Positions 52,770 to 64,000 of a DNA stretch of 64,000 nt are shown here, piece by piece. Within the stretch, counting starts at the first letter, position 1. The number at the start of each line of letters is the position of its first letter. The stretch comes from Monosiga brevicollis MX1 (lineage: Eukaryota; Opisthokonta; Choanoflagellata; Craspedida; Salpingoecidae), in NCBI RefSeq assembly GCF_000002865.3, contig NW_001865044.1, forward strand, positions 773,282-837,281. Reading direction: 5' to 3'. A model generated the notes under the pieces. That model saw only the letters and a program-made list of their open reading frames with translations, did no database searches and had not been told where the DNA came from. The position numbers and the translations under genes are program-made.

Positions 52770-55700
52770 AACACACGCATACACACATGCAAATGAGACC
52801 AACCTTCCTCTCACCCTCGCTGTTCTTCAGGTATGCTGGAGACCGTGCGCATTCGTCGGGCCGGCTACCCCGTGCGTCGCAGCTTCGACGACTTTCTCTT
52901 CCGGTACAGTGCGCGCACCCCGTTCGCGTTTCTCCTTGCTCTTTGTGCACAAAAGAACAAAAGGGGCACTATGAGCCTTTTTGTTTTCTTTTGTTCTTGT
53001 TTTTTTGTTTTTTGGTTCAAGGTGTCACATGAAACAAGCTTGCCCTTTTAAAGCAAATTATGCTGCAAAAAAGGGTGTTAAACAACTGCGGACATGATGC
53101 AACTCTTTTACGCATAGTTCATCTGAACGACTATCTGTTGAATAATCATCACCATCTTTCGACTGATCCGCACAACTCCTTTTACACTGGCCCTTCCCGC
53201 TACCATCCGTTATCTTCAAGCTGACAATTTTGTTTTCTGTTCGTTTTTGTTTTTGATTTTTGTTCTCTAGGTATCGCGTGCTGTTGCAAGGGCTGAGCAA
53301 GGCCGAGGGCGCACCCGAGCAGAGCCGAGTCCTTCTGGGCACCTACGATCAGAACAACTGGCAGATTGGTCATAGCAAGGTTTTCATGCGCGAGGGTCTC
53401 GAGAATCGTCTTGAGAAGGACCGTCATGCACGCCTCAAGGCAACCGTTCAGAAGATTCAAGCCTTCATTTTCGGCTCTATCCAACGCCGCCGCTACATCA
53501 AGATGCGCAAGGCCGCCGTCCGTGCGCAGAGCGTCATTCGTATGTACCTCATTCGCGCGGAGCACCTTCGTCGTGTCAAGGCGGCGACTAAGATCCAGTC
53601 AGTTTATCGTGGCTACAAGGCACGCGAGCTTCGTGCTCAACTTGCCGAGGCAAAGCGCATCGAGGAGGAGCGCCGTCGCGAGGAGGAGCGCCGCCGCGAG
53701 GTGAGTGAGAGAGCCACGCAATCCAGATCTGCACATAGATCGGTGCCCTTATGCCGCCCCAATAACCCTCGACCTATGGTCACGGAGGCCGTGTTTCGTC
53801 TCAGTCTTGTTTTGTTTCATCGGCTCACATCTGGTCTGCTGTTGAATGCTAATCAGGAGGAGCGCCGTGCTGAATTGAAGCGCCTCGAAGAAGAGGCCCT
53901 GGCTGCGGCTGCTCAAGAGGCCGCGGAGCGGGAAGAGGCTGAACGTCGTTTGGCCGAGGCCAAGCGTCGTGCCGAAGAAGACCGTCAGCGCAAAGTCGAC
54001 GAGGAGCGTCAACGCCAGGAGGATGAAGCACGACGCATGCAAGAGGCCATGGCTCGGGCCAAGCAGCTCGAAGCTGAGCAGAAGCAGCGCGAGGAGGATG
54101 CCCGCCTGAAGGCCGAGGAGGCTCAACGCCTGCTCGAGGAAGCCGAGCGCATGAAAAAGGTGCGTCTATTTTTGTCTCTGTGTGCTGCGTTATGCCCGTT
54201 CGTCGCGGCAGCCATCGTGCATGCGCCTTCGGTTGAGCGTACAATGGCTCGCGGAAAGCTTGCTCCGCCCTCTGACGCATGCCATGTGCTTTTCAAAGAT
54301 TCAAGAGGAGGCCCGTAAGGCCGACGAAGCCCGCTTGGCCGAAGAAGAGCGCCAACGCCTCGAGGCGGCAGCGGCCGACGAGGCAGCGCGCCGCGAAGCT
54401 CAGTTTGAGGAGCAAGAGGAGGAGGAATACGAGGAGGAGGAATACAAGGAAGGCTATCTTGGCATTTTCCGTGGCATGCTCAAGAACCTCAAGCGTCGCT
54501 GGTGCGTGCTGCACGAGGGAACTTTCATGTGGTTCAAGGCTCGCCAGGACTTTATCCACGCTGGCTGGTTGACCAAGATTGGCGGCGGCACCTCAACGCT
54601 GGGCCGCAAGTCCTGGAAGCGCCGCTGGATGGCACTCAAGGGAGGTGAACTCCATTACATGCCCTCTCAGGAGGAACAGGCCACTGTCCTGGGCGTCGTC
54701 GATATTCAAAAGGCTGAAGCCATCACTGTAGAGGCCGATGCCCCCGGCAAGCGCGAGTTCTGCTTTGCGATTGAAACCTCCAAGCGCACTTACCTCATGG
54801 CCGCTGATAGCGAGCAAGAGATGCAAGAGTGGATCGAGATTCTCAACATGGTCAAGGGCAAGTCAGACGAGGAGATCAACGCCATGATGGCTCAGGCCCT
54901 GGTCAACCCTCGCCATGCTGAGGGGACCGTTGAGACAGAGGATATCCTCTCTGTAGGCCCCACCAACACCCAGGACGTGGAAGGCCACCCGTCTTTTGTC
55001 ATCATGACCGCTGAGCGCGTTCTCAAGTTTGTCGCCAAGGATCAGACTGAACTTGATGACTGGTGCCGCCTGCTGACCCCGCGCCGCCGCGAGAACCTGT
55101 CCCCAGACATCAACGATGCCTCAGTCACAGAGCGCGGCTGGATGCTCAAGGCCGGTGGCAAGGGCAATGCGTTTAAGCGCCGCCGCTGGTTCGTCTTGCG
55201 TGGTGACACCATCAGCTACTACAAGAACAAGGTACGACATCTCCGCACGCCGGCGCCCCAATCTTTTCTTTCTTCCGCTTTTTATAGCCACGTAGCCTGC
55301 TTGCCAGCCGATGGTGTATCTGCACGTCTGCGCCATGCGTACCCGCTTCTCGTTGGTGATCTGTGGTCTCACGCCTCCTGTTCGCCGTGTGCCTTGGCCT
55401 AGGATGATGATTACACGGTGGGCACCATCCCTCTGAACTCACTTTGCTCGGTCATCCCGCCGGATGAGTCGCTGGCACTGCAGCGCAACGACTGGACCTT
55501 TATCGTCCACAGCAAGCACAAATCGTTCTTCCTCACCTGCAAAACGCAGGCCGATTGCAATCGCTGGATCAACGCAATCCAGGACGTGATCGACAACTCG
55601 GCACAGATCGAGACGCCCATGGAGAAGCTCATTGACGAGCTCAAGATGGCTTCGCCCCTTGAGGTGGAGCAGATCTACAGCAGCCACCGCGTGCTCACCT

Positions 55701-57468
55701 ACACATCGTCGGCTCTGAAGTCGCCGCTGCTGCCCCTGCCCTATGGCGAGATTGTTGTGCCCAACGCTGATCGCCAGTACGAAACCCTGGCTGCCGAGGC
55801 CGTCAAGATCAGTGCCTCGCTCCTGCCCTCGTTTGAGGCTGGTAAGAGCAAGTACGGTACAACGGAGAACCCAGTCGATCTCATTAAGAACGTTGTACAG
55901 GCCGTCTTTGATGTCAACAAGCTCCGCAACGAGGTGTATTGCCAAGTCATTTGCCAGACGACCAATGCACCCAACCCCGGCTCGACGCTGAACATGACGC
56001 ACTGGCATCTCTTGGCGGCACTGTGCTGCTCAACTCTGCCCAGCCGCAAGTTTATTCGCTTCCTCAAGTTCCACCTCAAGCGTACCATGGACATGCGCGA
56101 GGAAGTGGGCGAGGACGTTGCCAACGTGGCCCAGTTTTGCCTTGACAGTATCAAGCAAACCAAGTCGCGCGACTTCCCGCCCTCCACCAAGGAGATTGAG
56201 GCCATCATGTCGGGCCAGGGCTTGACCGTGAGCGTCGGATGCGTAGGCTCACGAACGATCGATTTGCCTGTCAACAGCAGTACGACTTGCGGCAGCATCA
56301 TCAAGCGCGTCAAGGCCGAGCTGCAGCTCGAAGAGAGCCGCAACGGTTTTGGTCTTTTCGAGACATGTGGCTCCATCTCCAAGTTCTTGGAGGACAAGTA
56401 CTACGTCTCTGATGTGCTCAGCAAGTGGGAAAAGTACGAGGCGCACGGTCTCAATCCGGCCGAGGGAGGCTGGAAGCTCGAGTTTAAGCTTTTTGCCTTT
56501 TACGACCCCATGGCCCCGGATCTCTCGAAAACGGAGAAGGAGTTTTTGTTTGAGCAAGCCTACGAGGCTGTGATGAACCGCCGCTACCCGGCCAACGAGG
56601 ACACGCTGATTCAGCTTGCAGCGCTGCGCACCCAATTCGTGGTTGGTGACTACGAAGACGGGGCTTACATTTCGGATTTGGTCAAGGTCCATCCTGCCCA
56701 ACAGCCACAGCTCCTTGCCTCGGATTCTAGCAGCGGTGGAACGCTGAAGCGTGCGGGTACCATCATCAAGGGTACGCTCAAGGGCTTGGGCATGAACACG
56801 CTCCGCAAACTTCGCGGCGGCACCATCAAGAAGACGGGCGAGGTCTCGGACGCAGAGATGAAGAAGATCAAGGACAAGATTGTGGGCAAATGGAAGACCA
56901 TGCAGGTGTGTTTGCGACATAGGGCTGCAAGAATCGACATGCGTTCAGACTCAGTTCGTGTGGCAGCAATCAGAGGATGGGGTTTCATTTCTTATTTTAT
57001 TTTTTTATCTCAACTTGTTTGATTTGTGTTTCCTAGGGTATGAACAATGACGAGGCGCGTGAGGCCTACATGTCCATCATCCAAAGCTGGGAAGGCTACG
57101 GCAGCAACCTCTTTGAGGTGACTCAAACCGGCAAGAAGGATTGGCCCAAGGAGATCTGGCTCGGCATCAGCTTGGAAGGCGTCAGCATTTTCCCCGTCAA
57201 TGAGTACGTGTTGTTTCCGCTGATGACTCCTCCGATTGTTAGGCGCACAGCACTGATGACCACCACTCTTGACTTGCTGTGCACAGGCGGGAGCGGCTTG
57301 CCTTCCATCGCTACGAGAGTGTGCTCAGCTTCGGAGCCCCCGTACCCAACAAGTACAAAATTTTGGTTGAGGGCGATGGATCCATGGTCTTTGAAACCAA
57401 CATGGTGCTTGAGATTGCCAAGCTGATGAAATCATACATCAAGGAGGTGGTGAGCCGAAGGCAGTAGA
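49562..57468 (+). CDS. MYO10: Myosin X (MYO10): motor, 3 IQ, charged helix, PH domains, MyTH4-FERM
   Basis: Barbed-end actin motor of filopodia. A short first exon at 49562 (MALFEQ) is plausible but its donor is not canonical. Motor exons run from about 49740 to 53420: [11 protein letters not shown]-loop (near 50568), NNNSSRFGKF switch 1 (split by an intron at 50750), [18 protein letters not shown] switch 2 (near 51640), FFVRCLKPN, and the converter/relay [10 protein letters not shown]. Three IQ motifs follow ([38 protein letters not shown]; 53450-53640), then a highly charged Glu/Arg helix to about 54440. A PH domain begins [20 protein letters not shown] and is interrupted by a complete second PH (AGWLTKIGG...[12 protein letters not shown]) before it resumes, the split-PH layout known from myosin X. 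A third PH starts near 55135 (RGWMLKAGG). MyTH4 (about 55640-56210) and FERM (56215-57468) end the protein. Several introns include an (AC)n-bearing one near 52735. Confidence 0.95.
49589..49602 (+). repeat. Poly-C run after first myosin exon
   Basis: About 14 C bases, downstream of the proposed MALFEQ exon. Confidence 0.85.
52734..52792 (+). repeat. (AC)n microsatellite in myosin X intron
   Basis: AC dinucleotides, then ACGCAAACAC-type variants, in the intron that separates the exon ending near 52672 (LSYSG) from the [12 protein letters not shown]-encoding exon. Confidence 0.93.
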
Positions 57469-57965
57469 GCCCCTCGGCCGGTAGTGGGCGGTAAACTGTC
57501 AGTATTGCGGCTAGTTGGGCTGGTCTCACTGGCTCGGCGTTGAGAATTGCTCGACCGTATTTAGCCACTCGTCCCGAGTGCTCAAATCGGGCAAACATCT
57601 CTTACCTACTTTGAGTTGGGCCCTTTGCTCTTCTTTTTCGTCTTCTTTTCTCTTTCTTTTTCTCTGCTGGTTCGTTCTCGTGTGTGTACCTACCGTGCTC
57701 CTGATACCTCATGTAAATTTTCTATCTCTCGTCGTGTCATTTTGGGCGATCAAGACTGTGCTTTGGTCGCTTTGCAAATTGATGACGTGTAGCTCAAGTG
57801 GTGGTCGAGCATCAGATAAGCAGCCCGCTTATTCATCAGATGAACAGGTGGTTTCGAAACTTAATTTGTCGGTTTACTCAGTAGTTGTGGAGATTGCCGA
57901 AGAAGCTTGTCAAACAGGCCAGCCCGGCGGCAGGACACGGATCAAGCATTGACTTGAAACGGCCT
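57469..57965. other. Convergent 3' spacer (MYO10 / TMEM208)
   Basis: 497 bp holding the myosin 3' UTR; pyrimidine-rich at 57625-57680. No gene seen. A tRNA-like patch near 57790-57870 was considered and rejected. Confidence 0.5.
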
Positions 57966-57970
57966 TTATT
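57965..57970 (-). terminator. AATAAA overlapping the TMEM208 stop codon
   Basis: On the minus strand the end of the gene reads CGC CAA TAA AGG. The TAA stop is inside AATAAA, so if this hexamer is used the 3' UTR is only a few tens of bases long. Confidence 0.5.
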
Positions 57971-58809
57971 GGCGCTTCTTGCCGCCACGTCCCCGCTGGG
58001 GTGGGGGCATGGAAGCAGGCATGGGCGGTGGTGCAGCGCTGTTGTCGGGTAGGAGAAACTTGAACGCGAGAAAGCCCAAAACGACCAGCCAAACGAGGTT
58101 GACTAGCGCCGTGACTGGACACAGTGCCAAGGCAAAGACCGCGACAAGAAGAAGATCGAAGGCGTATTCTGCAATGCCTCCCTTGATGCTCAAGTCAGCG
58201 CCAGAAGTGCCGGTTGAGTGCATCTGTGGGAAAAAAAAAAAAAAAAAAAAACGCAAACGCAAACGTGAGCCATTGTGACATGGAAGTGGGCTAGATAGTA
58301 GCTTTTCCTTCTACAGCGCCAACATACCAGGGCCATGGTTGCAATCAGAACCAAGCCATTGCAGATGGCAGACACCTAAACCCGACAGCGAAGCAAATCA
58401 GGGCGGCATCAACAAGCATTTTCAACAAACAAGGACTACAGCGCGATCTCGAGGGGCAAGCCGTCACGACAGCGCTGGACAAACACTCATAAAGGAGGTG
58501 CCCATGAGGAACGTGAGCAACGTGAACAGAGCCTGCGCGAGTAAGTCCACCACAGAAGAGCGTGAGTGGGCTTCAATGACACTGACAACGCGTCGTTGCT
58601 GATCACTGAGCGATTCTGCCGACGCCCCCCGCCCTCCATCCTTCGCTCTTGTGTATCTAGCTCGGCGTTTGTTTGTTTGTTGCAGTCCGCCACTAACACC
58701 CCGCAAGCCCGTTGAATCCGCGTACCAGTCCACAGCCCGCTGCGATACGTGCGCTCTGTAGAATGCCCGCATTGCGAGCCACCAGCTTCTTCTGAGCCCC
58801 GCCAGCCAT
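57966..58809 (-). CDS. TMEM208: TMEM208/SND2 ER protein-targeting factor
   Basis: Component of the SRP-independent (SND) pathway for inserting proteins into the ER membrane. Four exons in phase: 58726-58809, 58485-58532, 58328-58375 and 57966-58223, giving 145 residues (human 173). Seen: the basic N-terminus MAGGAQKKLVARN, a first hydrophobic pair split over exons (ALFTLLTFLMGTSFM; VSAICNGLVLIATMAL), the family block TGTSGADLSIKGGIAEYAFD (human TMEM208 has a similar DLNMEQGMAEHLKD), two further membrane helices (LLLVAVFALALCPVTAL; LVWLVVLGFLAFKFLL), and a Pro-rich, basic tail ending RGGKKRQ. The stop codon lies within a polyadenylation-type hexamer. Confidence 0.9.
58236..58250. repeat. Poly-A run in TMEM208 intron 3
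   Basis: A run (about 58231-58250) in the plus strand, poly-T on the sense strand, immediately upstream of the last exon's acceptor, acting as its pyrimidine tract. Confidence 0.85.
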
Positions 58810-58961
58810 GTTGGAGTCGTGTGTGCGCGCTGTGCGCTGCTCTGCTTCACAATTGATTTCCTTACTCTCTAATTTCAACTTTTCTCTCTCATGTGGTAGT
58901 TGTGCGTTTCCTTTGTGTCTTTGCTCTTTATTTCTCTCTTTCTCAAACCGACCAAACCAAT

Positions 58962-59040
<79 letters not shown>

Positions 59041-59269
59041 CATAAGAACCAAACAGTCAATTTAGCTCGACTCACGAGCCCGCATGGAATATCGATGCCG
59101 ACAGTTGGTATGGGAGAATCGTTTTTGGTAGACTGGCATTCAAGATGTAGGGCATAGCTGTACAACCAGTCTGGCTCAGGCTAAAAGGTGGCGACTCTCC
59201 AACAGCCGTCGGCTCAAGTGCGGGAGAGCCGGTTCAAGCGTGTCTGCCACATGCAAGTCTTTTGTGAGT
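58810..59269. repeat. Spacer with (TC)n-(AC)n compound microsatellite
   Basis: Between the TMEM208 start and the stop of the coiled-coil gene. About 58966-59012 is (TC)n and 59013-59041 is (AC)n. No gene seen. Confidence 0.93.
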
Positions 59270-62200
59270 TCAACGCGAGTGCTGGGACACCTTGCTCACT
59301 ACCACCTCCCTGACTGAGGCGCTGGTGCGTAGGTCGCATCGAATCTGGCCCATTTCACCCAACGTTGGCGTACCGGAGAGCGTGGTCAAGAGGTGCGCCG
59401 CATGCTCCTGCTCGTGGCGCAGCCGCTCAGCGGTGCCAAACACGAGCACAGCCTGCTGCAACCTGTTGCAAAGGCACTCGTGAAGCCCAGGTATCTGATC
59501 TACAAGGAGGAAGCTTGGCCCACACTGCCGGACAACTAGATGCCAAGCTGGTTTTGTGGCACGTACCGTGCTTCGCCTGTGCGAAGGTCGCGATGCCCAG
59601 CAAGTGCCTGCTCCTCCAATGCCAAGGAGCGAAGGTCGCCCAACATCTCTTCCCGCACCTGCATTTGTTCTTCTTGTAACTAAGCCCAACACGTGTGTGT
59701 AGTGTGTGTAGTGTGTGTAGTGTGTGTAGTGTGTGTAGTGTGAGGCGAACGCAGAATAGCACCAGATTGGGAGGATGAGCAGGATGGGCCCTCATGACCA
59801 ACCGACCTTTTCATACTCCTCTGTTTTCGGACCATTGCGCTGGAGGTTCGAGGCGATTTCGGTCTTGAGGCGAATGAGATGTGCATGCTCATCCAACATG
59901 TGCTGTTCAAACTCTGCCTTTTCATTGGCCAAAACCCGAACCAGCGCCTCACTCTGCTTGTTATACGTCGCTGTCGACGCCATTGTATGATCCACCTACC
60001 GATACAAATGAGCAAGCCCCAAGGAAAAAAAAACATAACATAACATAACATAACATAACATAACATGACATGACATGACATGACATGACATGACATGACA
60101 TGACATGACATGACATGACATGATATAACAGAACAAAACAGAACATAAAAAAAACGCATGGCGAAGGCGCATTTAATGCGGGCAGATTTAATGCGGGCAG
60201 GCGGCTTTCGTGCGTGGTTGTAGTCTCCTGCATTGACAGGTCGGACCTTCTCAGTGAGCGTCGCAATCCGATCGTCCAAGGTCTCTGCCTCTGCTGCAGT
60301 GGCAGCCTGTTTAGCTTTCAGGTCTTCCGTGACGAGTGCTGCGTTGACCAGCTGTGTAACGACAAAAGGATGAGTCCAAGGTTTTTCTTGCTGCGCGGGC
60401 ATGCTGCATTGACCAGCACGCTTGCATGAACCCCTTCAATCTGTGCATCGTGCCAAATTTGGGCCCACCTTGTCGTTGAGATCGCGACGCTCCACGGGAA
60501 TGGCTTCGAGGACGGCCCGCACGGTATCGACTTCGCTCTGAACTTGTTGTAGCTCGGTGGCCAACTCCGCCTAAAGCCATCAGAATAAAAGTTAACGTGA
60601 TGCCGACGCGGATCTGATGTCTCCCATCGCAAGTCAAACATGCCTCTTTGGCAGTGGCCTTTGCAGAACGTTCTGCCAAATCACGCTGGACTTCGGCCAG
60701 CTGTGCCTCCAGATCCGCTTCTTCTGCCGCGATGCTGTCGTCTTCGGCTTGCAACTGCCCAGATCACAACAGGGGCAGCAGAAGTCAGACCTCAGTGGAA
60801 TTTGATGCAAGCGCAAGGCACGATCCAACACAAGAGGAAGCAAAATCGCACTTCATCCACCACACGCTGTTGCTGCTCGCAGACTCCTTTGGCCTCCTCG
60901 ATCTGCGTCATCAGGGATCCCAATTTTTCTGCAGAGAGGCCAGAAGACCGTTTTTAAGGCAAGAGTTCGGGCAATACTCGCGCAAATTCAGGATCAAGCC
61001 TTGAGAGTGTGAAGACCCGAACCTTCGCGCTCCTGTTCAAGGCGTTGATGGATCAATTTGGCCTCGCCCAAAGCCTCCCGATTGAGCTCGAGGTTCTCAT
61101 TCGTTTGCTGAATGTTGGTCTGAAGGGTAGCCAGGGTGTCTTGAGCCGATAAGATTTGTTGCCGTCGATCTTGGCGCGCCTGGACACAACAGGTATTGAT
61201 GGAAAAGCAAATAACGAAAGCAAATGGGCCGGGTTGATGAGCATGTGCACAAAAGAGCCCAGATGCAAGCCTCCATGAGTCGAAGGGAAGGTCGCTGCGT
61301 CACCTGGTGCACGTTGTCTGATACAAGCCGCACTTGGCGTTGATTCTGAAAGCATGCACCCAAGCATGGGAGTGAGGCGTTTATTGACTTGGGGTGAAGC
61401 ACATACACGCCGCGGCTGGCTGGGGTGATTTTCGGGTGCATTTGGCCCTCTTGCCAGAGCAATCCCAGACAAATCTCGCGATACCTGTTCAAAGTTTGCA
61501 AGCGCATCATTGTATTGCTTGGCAATACGCTCCATTTCTCTTTGTCTTGATTCCTTTTCTCTTTCCGAGGCCAGAACAGCCTGCTCTGCGTCATGTTGGC
61601 GCCTTTCCAATGCATCCAACGATGCCTGACAAAATAACACAAGACACAGTGATAAGCTCGATCCTGCGTGCCTCAGCTAAGCACACAAGTCTTTCTGCCA
61701 AGCCGAAAAAGCGCGTTATCGCGAAAAACCTTGGCATTAAGGCGTTCTGCCTCGCTGGCATGCATCCGCTCCAGAAGCGCCAGGCGTTGTGCATCTTCGG
61801 CTTCAATGGCCGCCTAAACCCAGTGCCGGGGGTGCCATGAGATCTGCCAGGACAGGGCAAATGCGAGGCGTCGGGCATCTATTTCCAGACCTGTTGCGCT
61901 TCGCGTAGCTCGTTATACTCGCTAAGTTGCATTTCCAGCCTGCCGACATGGACATGGTTGTGAGCCTTTTGCTTTTGATAGTGAGTCCGTTGGTCGTTGA
62001 GAAACAGCGAATATGACTGCTGATTTCAAGAGCGCACCCTTGTCGCAGTTTCTGGGTCTCCTGTTGTACGCGGGCAAGATGCCGCTCCAATCTGCATGAG
62101 GGATGAGGCGGGACATATGGCAGAAGGCGTGTCAAAGGTCAATCTGAAATTCACCCGCACATGCAAACGGAGGCCGCCTGCGCTCGTGCTACTGACTCTG

Positions 62201-62467
62201 CCACTTCGAGCCGGGCTTTGTCCCGAGCCTCGCGGCTGCGCTCAACCTCGCCCTCCAACATGGTACGCCGTTTAAGAGCCAGGTCAATTTTGCCTTGCAG
62301 CTCCCCGCTAAGATCACGGGGGGGTTCAACGCCTTGCTCGTTGTGCAGGGCCTGTTCGGCCTGTTGCAGAAGCCCCACGGCGTTGTGGTGACGCTCCACC
62401 TATAGTATTTGGCGACACGGTTGCCAATGCAAATTTGAAATCATGGGAAGAAGGGAACAAGGTACAG

Positions 62468-62498
<31 letters not shown>

Positions 62499-63595
62499 TG
62501 TGTGTGTGTCAAAAGGCCAGAGGCGCATGGGTCTGCATCTTGAGTATTCACGACGGTTCCGACATGCGTACATATTCGCGCTGGGTGTCGTTGGCAAGTT
62601 GTGTGAGTTGTTCAAACGCCTCGTGGGCCCTGTCGCGTTTTTCGTGGGCCTTGTCGCGGGCCGCCTCGTCGGCAGCACGAATTTGGGCCTCGTGGTCACG
62701 GCACTCGAGCTCAACGGCCAGGCGATCGTGGATGCCTTGAAATAGATGCTCCACCTGGGCGCGAAGCCGTTGTTCTGCACTGAGGTCATCGCGGGCATGT
62801 TGAAGCCGTGACTCGCTCTGATTGACTTGGGCTTTGAGTCGGCTAGCTTCCTGGAGTTCAGTCAGAAGTCAACATGAGACTGCTGCGTCCACCACCGCCA
62901 TGGGGAGTCACGATACTGGAGCAGCGAGATCCCACGGCTGGAGCGGCACAGAGAAGAGGCTTGCGAAGCATCACCACGGGCAGCCCAATAATGGCCATCC
63001 AACTGGACAAGAGGTCCAAAAACTAACCTCACGAAGTTGGCGGCAATTGCGGTCTAGGATAATGCGCTCGTTGCGTGCGGCTGCCGCAATCTCCCGCTCG
63101 CGATAGGCCAGGTAGTGTACCAAACGCTGGCCAATGGCATCACGTTCATGGGTCCAGTGATCCCATCTAGCAATATGCATGGGCCATGCATTAGCGCGGG
63201 GACATGGCTCACATTGGAAAACCAAGCAGAGTCGCCACGCACTTTGCCTGGTATCGGGACAGCTCGCTGAGACAGCCTTGCAGTAGCTGGCTTGTCTCTG
63301 CCAGGCGTTGGCTCAATGTGACGTCTTGAAACCGAGGTGCTTGACGCTATAGCATGTCATGGGTGGGGTGGCGGGAGGGTGGCAGCTTGGTGAACTTGGC
63401 TGTGGGTAGCCATGCACGCGGCAAACCAAGACGAGGAGAGGAGGAGAAGGAGGAGCGTGGGGAGGGACGCACCTGATCCAGGTCAATACTCTCCTTGCCA
63501 TAGACGGCTATGGTCAGAGCAGATCGAGCTGTGCTTTGCATCCGATCAAAATCCTCGACCCGGATCTTATACATGTCGTGTGCTTTGCTTCCCAT
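59270..63595 (-). CDS. Long coiled-coil protein
   Basis: Not recognised at orthologue level. Start exon (from 63595) encodes MGSKAHDMYKIRVEDFDRMQ. At least a dozen short exons then give almost continuous heptad-like helix. Examples are VTLSQRLAETSQLLQGCLSE (near 63250-63340), HERDAIGQRLVHYLAYRERE (near 63090-63150), RLKAQVNQSESRLQHARDDL and LAVELECRDHEAQIRAADEA (62550-62850), and KRRTMLEGEVERSREARDKA (near 62190-62400). Others are RQHDAEQAVLASEREKESRQ (near 61480-61630), RRQQILSAQDTLATLQTNIQ (near 61023-61180), AAEEADLEAQLAEVQRDLAE (near 60650-60760) and FEQHMLDEHAHLIRLKTEIA (near 59810-59980). The last exon ends at 59270. No globular domain seen. In a flagellate a ciliary or basal-body role is possible, but that is inference. 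Exon borders are approximate. Confidence 0.75.
59693..59742. repeat. 9-bp tandem repeat (GTGTGTAGT)n
   Basis: Five near-perfect copies within an intron of the coiled-coil gene. Confidence 0.92.
60032..60125. repeat. Pentanucleotide array: (ACATA)n switching to (ACATG)n
   Basis: About seven ACATA units followed by about twelve ACATG units, each block homogeneous, in an intron of the coiled-coil gene. Confidence 0.95.
62470..62508. repeat. (CG)n-(GT)n compound microsatellite
   Basis: A short GCGCGC run followed by (GT)n, intronic in the coiled-coil gene; alternating purine-pyrimidine, so a possible Z-DNA former. Confidence 0.9.
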
Positions 63596-63874
63596 GGCGT
63601 CCGTTGGTCGGTTGGTCGGTGGTGCTGCTGCTACGGGGCCCTTGGGCTCACACTTGAGATGACAAGCGATGATGACCGCACCAGAAGAATATCATGACCC
63701 GTGCGTAAATGTCTTGGTCATGCTGCCAACTGCGCCAGATCCCAGTCCAATTCGCTCTGCCTCTCCCCGTGCACTCCACCGCCAGCCAGCTATTGGCCAG
63801 CCCCACACCATTCGGCCCGCTCCCGCTCCCGTTGCCCTGCTCCTCGTCGCCAAGTAGATGCGACGCGACTTGAA

Positions 63875-63912
<38 letters not shown>

Positions 63913-64000
63913 TCCGTCTGACAATACTATCTGACAATTTGACTGGTTTCCAAGTTGACAACAGCTGTTGTCAGCTTCGGCTCGTCAAGGCTGCTACCAA
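63596..64000. other. Upstream region of coiled-coil gene, poly-C/(CT)n
   Basis: Promoter side of the coiled-coil gene to the window end. A C run at 63877-63886 passes into (CT)n to 63911. No gene seen. Confidence 0.6.

Noticed and set aside
54293-54559. Minus-strand 88-codon frame with a hydrophobic Leu/Val run that looks like a membrane helix.
   Set aside because: It is the antisense of the Glu-rich myosin X helix (GAG codons reverse to CTC).
57785-57875. tRNA-like patch with an A-box-like TAGCTCAAGTGG and a B-box-like GGTTTCGAAAC.
   Set aside because: The acceptor arms do not pair, the anticodon stem does not form and the B box has two mismatches.

Overview
This is eukaryotic nuclear DNA. 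The genes are dense, lie on both strands and are broken by many short GT-AG introns. Coding DNA is GC-rich, and introns and spacers carry long (GT)n, (GA)n and poly-T tracts. The gene content points to a holozoan protist: a receptor tyrosine kinase, a myosin X with PH-MyTH4-FERM tail, an arginine-kinase-like enzyme and selenoprotein T, beside two genes best known from bacteria (MalZ-like, LtrA-like). A choanoflagellate such as Monosiga brevicollis fits best. That is an inference; no rRNA or organelle marker is present. All gene models were spliced by eye.

Layout. 1-7,240 (-): HEATR1/UTP10 (ribosome biogenesis), whose 3' end lies outside the window. 7,805-9,575 (-): arginine/creatine-kinase-family enzyme. 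10,198-11,255 (+): selenoprotein T, with an in-frame TGA and a SECIS element in the 3' UTR. 12,437-14,729 (-): WD40 protein. 15,681-19,438 (+): receptor tyrosine kinase with LRR and LDLa ectodomain. 19,692-23,660 (-): RAD54B-like SNF2 ATPase. 24,249-26,499 (-): casein kinase 1. 28,628-33,505 (+): LtrA-family multipass membrane protein with a long Ser-rich tail. 34,622-37,491 (+): MalZ-like alpha-glucosidase. 38,303-39,456 (+): four-EF-hand calmodulin-like protein. 39,888-42,211 (-): TMX3-like transmembrane disulfide isomerase, crossed by an assembly gap. 42,797-44,255 (+): membrane-anchored haem-peroxidase homologue. 44,387-45,659 (-): unknown helical protein. 45,735-48,410 (-): second WD40 protein. 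49,562-57,468 (+): myosin X. 57,966-58,809 (-): TMEM208/SND2. 59,270-63,595 (-): long coiled-coil protein.

The genes do not form one pathway. Loose themes are ER folding and targeting (SELENOT, TMX3-like, TMEM208), signalling and filopodia (receptor kinase, CK1, myosin X), and nuclear functions (HEATR1, RAD54B). Neighbours are often convergent with 100-500 bp between stop codons, or divergent with a 0.6-2 kb spacer that usually holds a homopurine/homopyrimidine repeat. I saw no transposon, CRISPR array, rRNA or convincing tRNA.
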